In this document: piece by piece, positions 16,691 through 25,650 of the stretch
Layout: each line of letters begins with the position of its first letter
Numbering within the stretch: position 1 is the stretch's first letter
Assembly: GCA_964342385.1 (NCBI GenBank)
Contig: CAYFGP010000009.1
Location: 1-64,000 of the forward strand
Length of the DNA: 64,000 nt
Source: Oceanospirillum sp964342385
Lineage (GTDB): Bacteria > Pseudomonadota > Gammaproteobacteria > Pseudomonadales > Halomonadaceae
Reading direction: 5' to 3'
The notes under the pieces: model-generated
What the model was told of the DNA's origin: nothing
Database searches by the model: none
What the model saw: the letters and a program-made list of their open reading frames with translations, nothing else
Translations under genes and position numbers: made by a program

Positions 16691-19591
16691 TTATTTTACT
16701 TCCAGCAATACATCATAAGAACCCCAGGTCACCGTCACACCCGCTTCATCAATCGCCTTAATGGTACCGCCACCGTATACACGGTCACCGACACGATGCG
16801 AGTAAATACGTCCCGCACGGGCACTGCCCCAACGTAAATAGGCAAAGGCAGAACCGTCGTCACGACTCTCAACAGAATCAACAACATAAAGCGGTTGCAG
16901 GCGCACACCCGTGTTGTCAAAGCGTAAAACAGCCTGATCTTTTTTCAGAGCGACGATACGCCCATTAGAATGCAGTTCAGAACCTACATCGTATTTCCAG
17001 ACCCTAAAGCTGTTATTGCCAATTAACCAAGCGTTAGTACCATCGGATTTCAACAAGGAGTAAAGTCGGCCTCTCTCATCCAGCACCACATCTTGTGTTG
17101 TAGCTGAATTATCACTGGTCGAAACAATAGTGGTTACCTGTTGAGCTAAAGCGGGCTCCTCTTTTTTAGCTTTTGCTTCAGCCAAAGCCTGAAGTTGTGC
17201 TGCACCCTGAATATTTGAATCCAGGTTAGCCATGACCGCTTCTCTGGACTCATCATCAAGTAAGAAGAGCGCATCAACATCAAAATATTCATCGGAAAGG
17301 AAAACAATACAGCTTTGTTGCGACTCTTTTAGCCATGCGCACCATTCTTTGGCTTGCTGCTTATCAGCAAACCCCATGACATCCAAGGCGTATAATGTCC
17401 CTGACATATCCGCACTGTCATCCCCGGCAATTTGCTCAGCCAGAACAGCCTTAGCAACCATGCCCTCTTCAAGATCGCCCTTCAATTGTTCTACGAGTGA
17501 TTCAGTAGCAGTACGATCAAAACCACCTGAAAGACGCACTAACCAGATTTCACCACTTTTATAAATCTCAGTGGTGTTCAGCCAACCCTCTTCACCTTCA
17601 ACCCAGTCCGGTGAAATAATCACGATCTCTGGTTCAGGCTCAGGTTCTGGCTCCTGATTGGTCAGAATAGTCGTCGCCAGTTGTTCATCGGCGGAGGTAT
17701 CGTCGATCACAAAAACACCATCCACTTCAAAGCTATCCTCAGCCTGAAACACGATACAGCGTTGCTGAGTTTCTCTCAGCATAGTACACCACTGCTCTGC
17801 CTCATCCTGATTTTCAAAACCAGCAATATCTAACGCATACCAGGAAGCCTGACGCTCTTTTTCCTGATCATTAAAACCAATACGCTCTGCCAATAAAGCC
17901 TTAGCCGGACGAATATCCTTGTAGCGATGTCTGAAATCTTTCAGTACCGATTCAGTGGCAAACGCATCAAATACGCCGGATAGACGCACAAGCCAGTCAC
18001 CCTCATCACTTTGGTAAGATTCCGGCTCTACTAACCACCCTTCTTCACCTTCAACCCAGGAAGGACCAGAATATTCTTCTACTTCCTCTTGCTCACGTGC
18101 TTCCAACGCTGCAATGGAAGCTTTCACATCACTCTTACCGTAATAAGCACCACGATAAGGGATGCCACCGCCTAAAGCACCATAAAGGTCAATAAAGGAC
18201 TGATAATACTCAAGATAGAAGGTAAATAGCTCATCCCGACGACGCTGGTAAGAGTGTGTTGAATCCAAGAAAGTTAAGAAATCAATGCCACCTGCACGAT
18301 AAGATTCCAAGCCTAAATCCAGTGCCTGTTTAGCCGCTTCGGTCGATGTTTTCTGCATACCCAAACGACGTTCAGTAAATTCGATACCGTTTAATGCATC
18401 TCTTGCCTGTTGCAAACCGGAGTAGACATTAAAGACGTAGGTTTCTACCAACTCAGCTCGCACAGCCTGAGCAAACTTGATCTGCTGCTCTCTGCGACCA
18501 CCATCAAATACTGTTGCAGTCAGGTTAGCAATAAAATTCCACATCAGGGTATGAGGCTGGAACAGATCACTTACCTTGGTAGAACCAAAGCCCACTTCAG
18601 ATGCTAACTCCAAAGAAGGCAAGACCGCTTTACGAGCAACATCAATATCCGCATCAGCGGCTAACATCGCAGCTTCCACGGCCTGAATATCAGGACGGCG
18701 AAGAATGTAAGCGGAGGAGATACCCTGTATCTGAGCAGGGAAAGTTAAAGAATCCAAACCAAGATCGGACAACTCCAGCTCACCTGGTGCCACCCCAACT
18801 AAACGGGCAATACGATTGGCAGCCTGCTCTTTACCAAGCTGAAGGGTGGGTAAAACAACGCGGGAGTTGTAAACGGAGGAACGTTGAATTTGCATCTCGA
18901 CGACAGTGGCATCGCCCTGTTCATACAACTCAGCCATCGCTTCAAGCATAGAGCTCAGCGCTGCATCGCTCTCTTTAGCACTGCGAATACGATCATTAAG
19001 AGAGAGATATTCTAAATAGGCTTTGGATAGATCAGTAATCGACTGCAACAGACGTGCATCATATTCATAAATCGATTGCTGCAGACGGTATTGGGAAGCT
19101 TGAGCAAAACTGGCACGCTCTCCCCAGATATCAACGGTATAACGAGCATTCAAGCCTACTTCAAACTCTTCACCAGAGCTTGGGCTACTGCCCTTAGGTA
19201 CGGAACCAAGACCACCTTCGGGAGCTTCCAAAGTGTAGCCAGCGGTTGTCGTCACTTCCGGCAGGGTTTGAGCATAATCCTGAATAGAGCGAGCTTTAGC
19301 CTGCACCACCCTTTGTGCCGAAATTTGTAACTGCTGATTATTGACGATCATACGATCAATCAACATTTCCAACTCAGCGCTACCCAGATAACGCCACCAC
19401 AGACCAAAATATTTATTATCCGGTACGGAAACAGGAGCGCTTTTCTCTACCTCTGGCGCATTATTATCCACTGCAGAAGCACGTTCACCAATCTCAGGGA
19501 CCGTAACGACATCTTCATCCATCGGCTCTAACTTGGAAGAGCAGCCTACTAGAAAAACTAGAAAACCAGCTAAACAGATAAGTTGCTTCAC
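16691..19591 (-). CDS. TolC-family outer-membrane factor fused to two SPOR-like repeats
   Basis: Numbered from an upstream ATG at 19666 (991 residues). A lipoprotein signal ends LVFLVG-C42, and a TolC/NodT-type outer-membrane factor covers ~85-505. Two repeats each start WVEGEEGWL (536-656 and 687-805) and contain WC..L.E.QQ.CIVF with paired cysteines; they look SPOR-like. An EPEPEPEPE linker separates them. The C-terminal ~870-991 region has two short beta-repeats (KYDVGSELHSNGRIVAL; HRVGDRVYGGGTIKAI) reminiscent of PilP/GspC. The GTG at 19591 gives an ideal 17-residue lipoprotein signal with GGAG eight bases upstream, so I prefer it to the ATGs at 19609 and 19666. First gene of the secretion operon. 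The fusion suggests an outer-membrane channel anchored to peptidoglycan. Confidence 0.88.
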   Translation of the reverse strand: MKQLICLAGFLVFLVGCSSKLEPMDEDVVTVPEIGERASAVDNNAPEVEKSAPVSVPDNKYFGLWWRYLGSAELEMLIDRMIVNNQQLQISAQRVVQAKARSIQDYAQTLPEVTTTAGYTLEAPEGGLGSVPKGSSPSSGEEFEVGLNARYTVDIWGERASFAQASQYRLQQSIYEYDARLLQSITDLSKAYLEYLSLNDRIRSAKESDAALSSMLEAMAELYEQGDATVVEMQIQRSSVYNSRVVLPTLQLGKEQAANRIARLVGVAPGELELSDLGLDSLTFPAQIQGISSAYILRRPDIQAVEAAMLAADADIDVARKAVLPSLELASEVGFGSTKVSDLFQPHTLMWNFIANLTATVFDGGRREQQIKFAQAVRAELVETYVFNVYSGLQQARDALNGIEFTERRLGMQKTSTEAAKQALDLGLESYRAGGIDFLTFLDSTHSYQRRRDELFTFYLEYYQSFIDLYGALGGGIPYRGAYYGKSDVKASIAALEAREQEEVEEYSGPSWVEGEEGWLVEPESYQSDEGDWLVRLSGVFDAFATESVLKDFRHRYKDIRPAKALLAERIGFNDQEKERQASWYALDIAGFENQDEAEQWCTMLRETQQRCIVFQAEDSFEVDGVFVIDDTSADEQLATTILTNQEPEPEPEPEIVIISPDWVEGEEGWLNTTEIYKSGEIWLVRLSGGFDRTATESLVEQLKGDLEEGMVAKAVLAEQIAGDDSADMSGTLYALDVMGFADKQQAKEWCAWLKESQQSCIVFLSDEYFDVDALFLLDDESREAVMANLDSNIQGAAQLQALAEAKAKKEEPALAQQVTTIVSTSDNSATTQDVVLDERGRLYSLLKSDGTNAWLIGNNSFRVWKYDVGSELHSNGRIVALKKDQAVLRFDNTGVRLQPLYVVDSVESRDDGSAFAYLRWGSARAGRIYSHRVGDRVYGGGTIKAIDEAGVTVTWGSYDVLLEVK

Positions 19592-19863
19592 ATGCAAGAC
19601 TCCGGGCATTTCCTTTTTAAGCAGTCCGATATAAGTATTTAGGCAATACAGATGCCAAATGGCCACTACTCACTCAAGGAACAATAAGTTACAAATAAAA
19701 ACACAAAAATAAAAGAAAAAATTCACATTTTCTCCATCTTTTTGCGTAATCATCGACATATAACGACGCATAAATAAATTAACCAGAAAATCAATTACTT
19801 ATCTGGATGAATACTAATCAAGCGGCTAGCACTACCAACAATTAATGTAATTGACCTAGGACA

Positions 19864-20316
19864 CTATTCGTCATCATCAAATAGAAAGTGCGCTCTGGCT
19901 GAAGCAATTGGGGTATCACGATTCTTCTGCCATGCCAACACCTGTACATTAGCCACCCGTCGGCCCTGACGGTTTAAAATACAGGTTGCATAAGTATCTT
20001 TCATGGCCCCTGATCTTAAATAATCGACTGTTAGATCAATTATTTTAGGCACCTGCACCACATCCAGGCGCATCATCATGTTTAAAGTTGCCGCCGTTTC
20101 CATAAACCCTGCAATAACCCCGCCATGTAATGCAGGCAATATCGGGTTCCCGGTATTGCTGGCTAACGGATCCATCTTAAAAACAATCTCATCTCCCATG
20201 GAGAGAACAGAGATACCGATAAATTTGGCATAGGGAATTTTATCAATCAGCTCCTGCCAATTGCCTTCACACTGGATCTTACTGACCAGCTCAACCATGG
20301 TTTCTGCCTCATTCAT
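19864..20316 (-). CDS. Hotdog-fold thioesterase (PaaI-type)
   Basis: A 150-residue hotdog protein. The active-site helix region reads PALHGGVIAGFMETAATLN, the pattern of PaaI/YbgC-like acyl-CoA thioesterases. A strand TYATCILNRQGRRVANVQVLAWQ follows. Its ATG overlaps the stop of the preceding hotdog gene as ATGA and has GGAG upstream, so the two are translationally coupled. The two proteins may form a heteromeric thioesterase. The substrate is unknown. Confidence 0.85.
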   Translation of the reverse strand: MNEAETMVELVSKIQCEGNWQELIDKIPYAKFIGISVLSMGDEIVFKMDPLASNTGNPILPALHGGVIAGFMETAATLNMMMRLDVVQVPKIIDLTVDYLRSGAMKDTYATCILNRQGRRVANVQVLAWQKNRDTPIASARAHFLFDDDE

Positions 20317-20789
20317 TCATCTTCTCCAAAAACTGCAACATCCATCTCTACCGGCGTTTTCTCTTCTCCTAAACGCATGAAGTTAGCCGCTGCCCGAGCG
20401 ATAGGTAAACCCTCTTCCTGATAAACCTCACCTTCTGTAAAAACAATCTGAGGGGTTACCTTAATCACTTTAGCCACGCAATAAAGCGGTAAACCGGCAA
20501 CGGCTGGCCGTAGATGATCAATCCGTAGATCCAGCGTTGGACACATTTCAAAACGAGGTAACGCGCAAATCACCACAGAACCGCAGGCAGTATCGAGCAA
20601 TGTGGTTATGACCCCACTGTGTATCAGCTGTTTTTTAGCATTACCAATCAAATGATCGGCAAAAGGAACGGTGAACAACACGTTCTCATTATTTGCGGCC
20701 AGCGCATCCATCTTAAGCGCCTGGCATTGAGGAATAACCGCTATAAAGCGCTTTACCCCTGCGAGATATCTTTGTTCAGAAAAACGCAT
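20313..20789 (-). CDS. Hotdog-fold thioesterase (PaaI-type)
   Basis: A 158-residue hotdog protein with the segment LIHSGVITTLLDTACGSVVI, where an Asp in the helix is the likely catalytic residue of PaaI-like enzymes. It continues with TLDLRIDHLRPA and AKVIKVTPQIVFTEGEVY. It is the first gene of a two-gene overlapping pair of related hotdog proteins (the stop overlaps the next start by four bases). The genes differ enough that a recent duplication is unlikely. The ribosome binding site is weak. Confidence 0.85.
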   Translation of the reverse strand: MRFSEQRYLAGVKRFIAVIPQCQALKMDALAANNENVLFTVPFADHLIGNAKKQLIHSGVITTLLDTACGSVVICALPRFEMCPTLDLRIDHLRPAVAGLPLYCVAKVIKVTPQIVFTEGEVYQEEGLPIARAAANFMRLGEEKTPVEMDVAVFGEDE

Positions 20790-20811
20790 ATCTTTTACTA
20801 CTCTTCAAAAG

Positions 20812-20838
20812 AAAAAGGACGGGAAGCCCGTCCTTTTA
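20812..20838 (-). terminator. Rho-independent terminator
   Basis: AAAGGACGGG-cttCCCGTCCTTTTT on the minus strand, with a further T-rich run. It ends transcription of the coiled-coil gene (20872-21927) before the hotdog pair. A second hairpin lies at 20848-20869. Confidence 0.8.
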
Positions 20839-20871
20839 GTCCTTCTAGAAAGGGGGCATCCCTTTTCTAAA

Positions 20872-21927
20872 CTACTGACCCGGTGTTTTTAACTTACCCA
20901 GCTCTAGCTGTAATTTATTCACATCTGTTGTCAGCTTAGTCACACTACTGATAAATTGCCTGCGTGAAGCATCCACGGCATCCAAACGCTCACTGTGCTC
21001 TTCCAACAGAATTTTTGTCTCAGTCTGATCCATACCATCTAACTGAGCCAACGTTTTCTCCAGTGCTGCTAACTGCTTACTTTGCACATCAACCTGCTTA
21101 AGCTTGTTACTGTGCTGCTTTAACTGAGCACTATGCTGCTCCAGCTGCTTAAGTTTCACACCTAAATCCGCAATGATTTTTTTCTGGGCCTCATCTTTAC
21201 TGGATAGCGACTGTCCCGCAGATACCAGGCTTTTTAGCTGCTGTTCCTGCTTGGTTTGCGCCTGAGTCAATGTTTGCTGAGCGGAAACTAACTGAGCTTG
21301 TTTTTCTCCAAGCGTTTTTTGCTGAGCGTCCAACGCTTTACCACTTTTCTCAAGCGCAGCAAATTGCTCGGCTAACTGTTTCTTCTGGGCCGCCAACCCT
21401 TGTTGTTGTTCACTAAGGCTCTTCTTCAAGCCGGCTATATCTCCTGTCGCAGCTTTTAATTGCTGACTATTGGCTGCGATGTTGACCTTATTGCGCTTAT
21501 TGCTCAGGTCCCATAATTTTCTGATCTCATGTTCAGATGCTTTAATTCGCTTCTCCAGGCTGCTACCTGCTTCCTCTATTCTTTTTTCCAGACTGCTGCC
21601 AGATTGAGACAGGTCACGGCCAGTTGCTACAAGCTGAGACTCCAAAGACTGAATCCGACCATCCATTGCAGACAGACTGCCTTGTTGCTCAGCAATCAAC
21701 TTTGACTGCTCGTCCAACTTGGTCTGATAACTCGTCAATGTCGAGTTAAGTTGCAGGTTCTGGGAGAAAAGCCCGCCAGCAGCAACCAATAGAAGCAATA
21801 CAAAAAACCACAGCGCGATATTGGCCATGCTGTAGGAAGATTTTGCTTTGGGGGCCTTGGGTCGCTTTTCCGAAGAGATATTGTCGCGCTCGGGCACAAT
21901 TTTCAGATCGTCATCATCCAAGGTCAT
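20872..21927 (-). CDS. Single-TM coiled-coil protein of unknown function
   Basis: A 351-residue protein with an acidic start (MTLDDDDLKIVPERD), a basic Pro/Lys stretch, one membrane helix at ~36-56 and a long Gln/Leu/Lys-rich coiled coil to the end. A short tandem duplication GSSLEKRIEEA/GSSLEKRIKAS lies near residue 110. The topology is cytoplasmic N-terminus with the coiled coil in the periplasm. It resembles uncharacterised Pseudomonas-type proteins annotated as ATPase-like only because of the coiled coil; no nucleotide-binding motif is present. Good ribosome binding site (AGGA). It is divergent from sodB and has its own terminator. Confidence 0.75.
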   Translation of the reverse strand: MTLDDDDLKIVPERDNISSEKRPKAPKAKSSYSMANIALWFFVLLLLVAAGGLFSQNLQLNSTLTSYQTKLDEQSKLIAEQQGSLSAMDGRIQSLESQLVATGRDLSQSGSSLEKRIEEAGSSLEKRIKASEHEIRKLWDLSNKRNKVNIAANSQQLKAATGDIAGLKKSLSEQQQGLAAQKKQLAEQFAALEKSGKALDAQQKTLGEKQAQLVSAQQTLTQAQTKQEQQLKSLVSAGQSLSSKDEAQKKIIADLGVKLKQLEQHSAQLKQHSNKLKQVDVQSKQLAALEKTLAQLDGMDQTETKILLEEHSERLDAVDASRRQFISSVTKLTTDVNKLQLELGKLKTPGQ

Positions 21928-22133
21928 GGTTTTATCCTGATATCGACCTAAACAATCACATCAATCCTTTTTTGACTAATAGTCAGGAATGCTCGGGTTT
22001 AGGTATTTTGTCTGTTTTAACCCACAGATCTACGCTCGGTTATGATCTGTAAGCCTATGTTTATTCAACATATTAAAGCCTATTACAATGTTCCTAAGAA
22101 ATAAATCGGTAAATAAGGTCAGAAAACGACTTA

Positions 22134-22147
22134 TTGATCTAAATTAA
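22134..22147. promoter_or_regulatory. Possible FNR/Anr-type box upstream of sodB
   Basis: TTGAT-ctaa-ATTAA matches the FNR/Anr consensus TTGATNNNNATCAA except one position. It lies in the 405-bp divergent region between the coiled-coil gene and sodB, about 190 bp before the sodB start. Judged by eye, it could be chance in an AT-rich region. Nothing else in the interval stands out. Confidence 0.2.
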
Positions 22148-22332
22148 TATCCAACTGTTTCACTCAGAAATAGAAACCACATAAACTAAGTGCTATCATT
22201 TACGCACTTAAAACACAGGTTCAGCTGTTGGCACACTTTTTTCTGCCGCCAAAGGACCTAAAAATGATAAACGTGGCTTAATCGATTTAATCCTAAGCCG
22301 CAATTACTACGTGAGTTGATGGAGATACAACC

Positions 22333-22917
22333 ATGGCATTTGAATTACCTGCACTGCCTTACGAAAAAACTGCACTGGAACCACACGTTTCTGCAGAAAC
22401 TCTGGACTTCCACCACGGCAAACACCACAACACATACGTGGTTAAGCTGAACGGTCTGGTTCCTGGTTCCGAGTTTGAAGGTAAAACTCTGGAAGAGATC
22501 ATCATGGCAGCTCCAGCGGGCCCTGTATTCAACAATGCAGCTCAAATATGGAACCACACTTTCTTCTGGAACAGCCTGTCTCCAAACGGTGGCGGTGAGC
22601 CAACAGGTGCTCTGGCTGACGCAATCAATGCTAAGTGGGGTTCTTTCGCAGCGTTCCAGGAAGAGTTCAACGATAAAGCAGTGAACAACTTTGGCTCAAG
22701 CTGGACTTGGCTGGTTAAAAACGCTGACGGTTCTCTGGAAATCGTTAACACCAGCAACGCTGGCACCCCAATGACCAATGGTCAGACGGCTCTGCTGACT
22801 GTTGATCTGTGGGAACACGCCTACTACATCGACTACCGCAATGTTCGTCCTGATTACCTGAAAGGTTTCTGGGCACTGGCTAACTGGGACTTTGCAGCGG
22901 CTAACTTCGCAGCTTAA
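22333..22917 (+). CDS. sodB: Iron superoxide dismutase
   Basis: A 194-residue cytoplasmic Fe-SOD converting superoxide to oxygen and hydrogen peroxide. The start (FELPALPYEKTALEPHVS) and HHGKHHNTYV are typical of SodB. Metal ligands are seen at H27, in WNHTFFW, and in DLWEHAYYIDY. It lacks a signal peptide and has the usual length. GGAG is seven bases before the ATG. Monocistronic, with its own terminator. Confidence 0.97.
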   Translation: MAFELPALPYEKTALEPHVSAETLDFHHGKHHNTYVVKLNGLVPGSEFEGKTLEEIIMAAPAGPVFNNAAQIWNHTFFWNSLSPNGGGEPTGALADAINAKWGSFAAFQEEFNDKAVNNFGSSWTWLVKNADGSLEIVNTSNAGTPMTNGQTALLTVDLWEHAYYIDYRNVRPDYLKGFWALANWDFAAANFAA

Positions 22918-22930
22918 TTCCAAGCCAAAT

Positions 22931-22961
22931 AAAAAAAGCCGGTTTTTACCGGCTTTTTTTA
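22931..22961 (+). terminator. Rho-independent terminator of sodB
   Basis: AAAAAAAGCCGG-tttttA-CCGGCTTTTTTT, a compact stem with an eight-base T-run directly after sodB. Confidence 0.9.
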
Positions 22962-23101
22962 TGTGTATTTTTCTGTTTTTATCTATTTTTCAACTATATA
23001 CCTTCATCTAATTAGCATCTACACTACATAGCGAAACACAATAAAAACGCACCCTGCGTATCGAAATATTTTCACATAGATCGCCCGTAAGGAGAGCAAC
23101 C

Positions 23102-23608
23102 ATGCCTGCGCAAAACCCAGTTATCTCTGCTATTAAGCACTTTTGGCTAGCAGCACTACTCCTTCTCAGCTTGATCATCATGGTACAACCCAGCTACGCT
23201 GCCAGCCCTGTCTTAACCATTAAAGGAAAAATAGCCAATGGAGAGCAGAGCTTTACCCTGAAACAGCTCAAGCAACTCCCTAGCCTAGAAGTTAGAACAG
23301 AAACGATATGGACTGACGAAGCGCATACCTATACCGCCATCTCTGTTAAACAGTTACTAGAAAATGTGAATGCTCAAGGTGATACATTAAAACTGATTGC
23401 CCTCAATGATTATTCTGTAGAAGTGCCCGTAAAGACTCTGATTGAGCACGATGCCTTTATCGCCTACAAACAGGATGGCAAACGCATGCGCATCAGGGAT
23501 AAGGGCCCACTTTGGATACTGTATCCTTTTAGTGACAAACCCGAAATTAATACCCCGGTTTATCAATCTCACTCTGTCTGGCAGCTAAAAAGCATCGAAG
23601 TACTCTAA
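23102..23608 (+). CDS. Periplasmic molybdopterin-binding-fold protein, partner of a histidine kinase
   Basis: A 168-residue exported protein: signal peptide ending ...SYAASP, then a domain resembling the molybdopterin-binding (sulfite-oxidase type) fold. The matching segments are SVKQLLE, LIALNDYSVEVP, and RIRDKGPLWILYPFSD. It is much smaller than true enzymes and shows no obvious cofactor cysteine, so a ligand-sensing role is likelier than catalysis. The hybrid kinase gene begins six bases after its stop, an arrangement that suggests the two form one periplasm-to-cytoplasm sensory unit. AAGGAG precedes the ATG. Confidence 0.75.
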   Translation: MPAQNPVISAIKHFWLAALLLLSLIIMVQPSYAASPVLTIKGKIANGEQSFTLKQLKQLPSLEVRTETIWTDEAHTYTAISVKQLLENVNAQGDTLKLIALNDYSVEVPVKTLIEHDAFIAYKQDGKRMRIRDKGPLWILYPFSDKPEINTPVYQSHSVWQLKSIEVL

Positions 23609-23614
23609 TTCTCT

Positions 23615-25552
23615 ATGAAGAGCTTTTATCGTTTTCAGCCTATTATCCTCGCCGCTACACTTGCGGTCCTGGTGATTTCGGTAGCAATATCCTTGCTTTA
23701 TCTAGAGCAAGAGACTGACGATTTTAGTCTATTCACCAAGGACGAACGCTACTGGAACAGCACTCGGGTTGAAATGGAGCTGTTACGCTTCATCAACCAA
23801 CTAGACACCTATAGCCAGACTCCAGATGAGGATGAATTAGACGAACTGATTCTACGCATGGAGATTCTCTGGAGTCGGGTCGATATTGTAAATAGCGGCA
23901 GCACTCGCCAACTCATTGCAGCCGTTGACAGCCAGGCGCTACAACATGCCAAGGAGTTAGAAACACATTTACTGGCAATGGAAGCCGAGCTAGATGATCT
24001 TGATGCCAACAAAGCTCAGCAATACAAGTTGAAGTTTGAAGGCTATGTCATTCTTTTTATGAATTCTTCACGCAAAATTGCTTCGGCAATTTCTGATGTA
24101 GAAAGTACTTTTGCAATCAAAGTACAACAAAACTACCGCTTTATGGCTGCTCTATTGGTCACGGTCCTGATCATCGGCAGCATTTTCACCTATATCAACT
24201 ACTTGGAAATCCGACGCAATAAGTTGTTGGCTGAAAAAGCAGAAACGGCCAACCAAGCCAAAAGCGCCTTTTTATCCAATATGAGTCACGAGATTCGCAC
24301 CCCTCTAAATGGCATTCTCGGCTCGATCCAGCTATTAAAATTGGAACAGCACTCACCGGAAGTTGATCCAGTTTTAAAAGACATTGAAGTCTGTGGTAAT
24401 AACCTGCTCGAACTGATCAACTCCATTCTTGATCTCTCCAAAGCACAACAGCAAAAAATCCACCTGGAGTATGAAGCCTTCAGCTTAAAAAACTCGATCC
24501 GCAATGTTGTTTCTATTGTTAATGGTCCATTAAAAGAAAAAAATCTAAAGCTCCATCTCTCTATTGATCCGGAAGTCCCTTCCGCTATCTATGGTGACTC
24601 CTTCCGTATTCAACAGGTTCTGATCAACCTGACCAGTAACGCAATTAAATTCACCTCTGAGGGCAAAATTGACCTTAGAGTGCAGGTAATGGAGAAAACG
24701 ACAAATGGAGAAATAACACTAAGGTTTGAAGTACAAGATCAAGGGATTGGTATTGCTCCGGAGATGCAGCAACAGATCTTTCAACCCTTTACGCAAGCCG
24801 ATGCTTCAACCACCCGCAACTACGGCGGTAGCGGTTTAGGCCTAGCCCTATGCCAGGAAATTATCAGCATTATGGATGGTGAGATTGGCATTCAGAGTGA
24901 AGTAGATAAGGGCTCAACCTTCTGGTTCTCTTTTACCACAAAGGTTGCTGGCTCTGAGCATGCAACAGAAGCACCTTCCAGCACCAAACAGATACCGGCA
25001 CCAAAAGAACAAGTATCAGGTAGCAAAACAACATTACAGCCAAAAGAGCAAACAGAGGAGTCCACACAATCAAACACAAATAAGCCAACGCAGGCAGAAG
25101 CTACGGCAGATCAAGCGATAGAACCTCACTCGGCAGCAGCTCAACAAGTATCCTCAGCAATCATTACCAATACTGAACCTTCCAGACCATCCACGATTCT
25201 GATAGTGGAGGACAATCCGGTAAACGCTAAACTGGCAGAAGCTATGATCAAACGCTTGGGCTACCAATCAGAACTGGCTCAACACGGAGGCATTGCCCTG
25301 GAAAAGTGCTCTCAACACTCCTTTCAGCTGATTCTGATGGACTGTCAAATGCCAGTGATGGATGGTATCACTTGCACCGAGAAGCTAAGAGAGCGACCTG
25401 GCCCAAATCAGAATACTCCCATACTAGCTCTCACAGCCAATGTTCAGGAACAAGATAAACAGCTGTGCTTTGACGCAGGTATGCAGTCTTTCCTGGCAAA
25501 ACCCGTGGACTATAAGATCCTTAAACAGGAAATTGAGCACTGGATCACATAA
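23615..25552 (+). CDS. Hybrid sensor histidine kinase with C-terminal receiver
   Basis: A 645-residue inner-membrane kinase: membrane helix ~9-30, periplasmic helical sensor ~31-175, second membrane helix ~177-198, HisKA with the phosphorylated His in MSHEIRTPLNG, and an ATPase domain with N-box NLTSNAIKF, G1 DQGIGI and G2 GGSGLGLAL. A 70-residue Gln/Thr/Glu/Lys-rich linker follows. The receiver begins ILIVEDNPVNAKL and has its phospho-Asp in MDCQMPVMDG. No output domain follows, so an Hpt protein or separate regulator must act downstream. It is co-transcribed with the small periplasmic protein upstream. Confidence 0.92.
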   Translation: MKSFYRFQPIILAATLAVLVISVAISLLYLEQETDDFSLFTKDERYWNSTRVEMELLRFINQLDTYSQTPDEDELDELILRMEILWSRVDIVNSGSTRQLIAAVDSQALQHAKELETHLLAMEAELDDLDANKAQQYKLKFEGYVILFMNSSRKIASAISDVESTFAIKVQQNYRFMAALLVTVLIIGSIFTYINYLEIRRNKLLAEKAETANQAKSAFLSNMSHEIRTPLNGILGSIQLLKLEQHSPEVDPVLKDIEVCGNNLLELINSILDLSKAQQQKIHLEYEAFSLKNSIRNVVSIVNGPLKEKNLKLHLSIDPEVPSAIYGDSFRIQQVLINLTSNAIKFTSEGKIDLRVQVMEKTTNGEITLRFEVQDQGIGIAPEMQQQIFQPFTQADASTTRNYGGSGLGLALCQEIISIMDGEIGIQSEVDKGSTFWFSFTTKVAGSEHATEAPSSTKQIPAPKEQVSGSKTTLQPKEQTEESTQSNTNKPTQAEATADQAIEPHSAAAQQVSSAIITNTEPSRPSTILIVEDNPVNAKLAEAMIKRLGYQSELAQHGGIALEKCSQHSFQLILMDCQMPVMDGITCTEKLRERPGPNQNTPILALTANVQEQDKQLCFDAGMQSFLAKPVDYKILKQEIEHWIT

Positions 25553-25650
25553 AAGCAAACAATTAACTGAAACCACAACCCCGCCTGCAACGTAATTATC
25601 TATAACTCAGTATTTAACGAACTGTTGAGAAACGGTTGCAGGAGATAGTT

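Noticed and set aside
20872..21927. Annotation of the coiled-coil protein as an ATPase
   Set aside because: No Walker motif is present; resemblance to SMC-like proteins comes from the coiled coil only.
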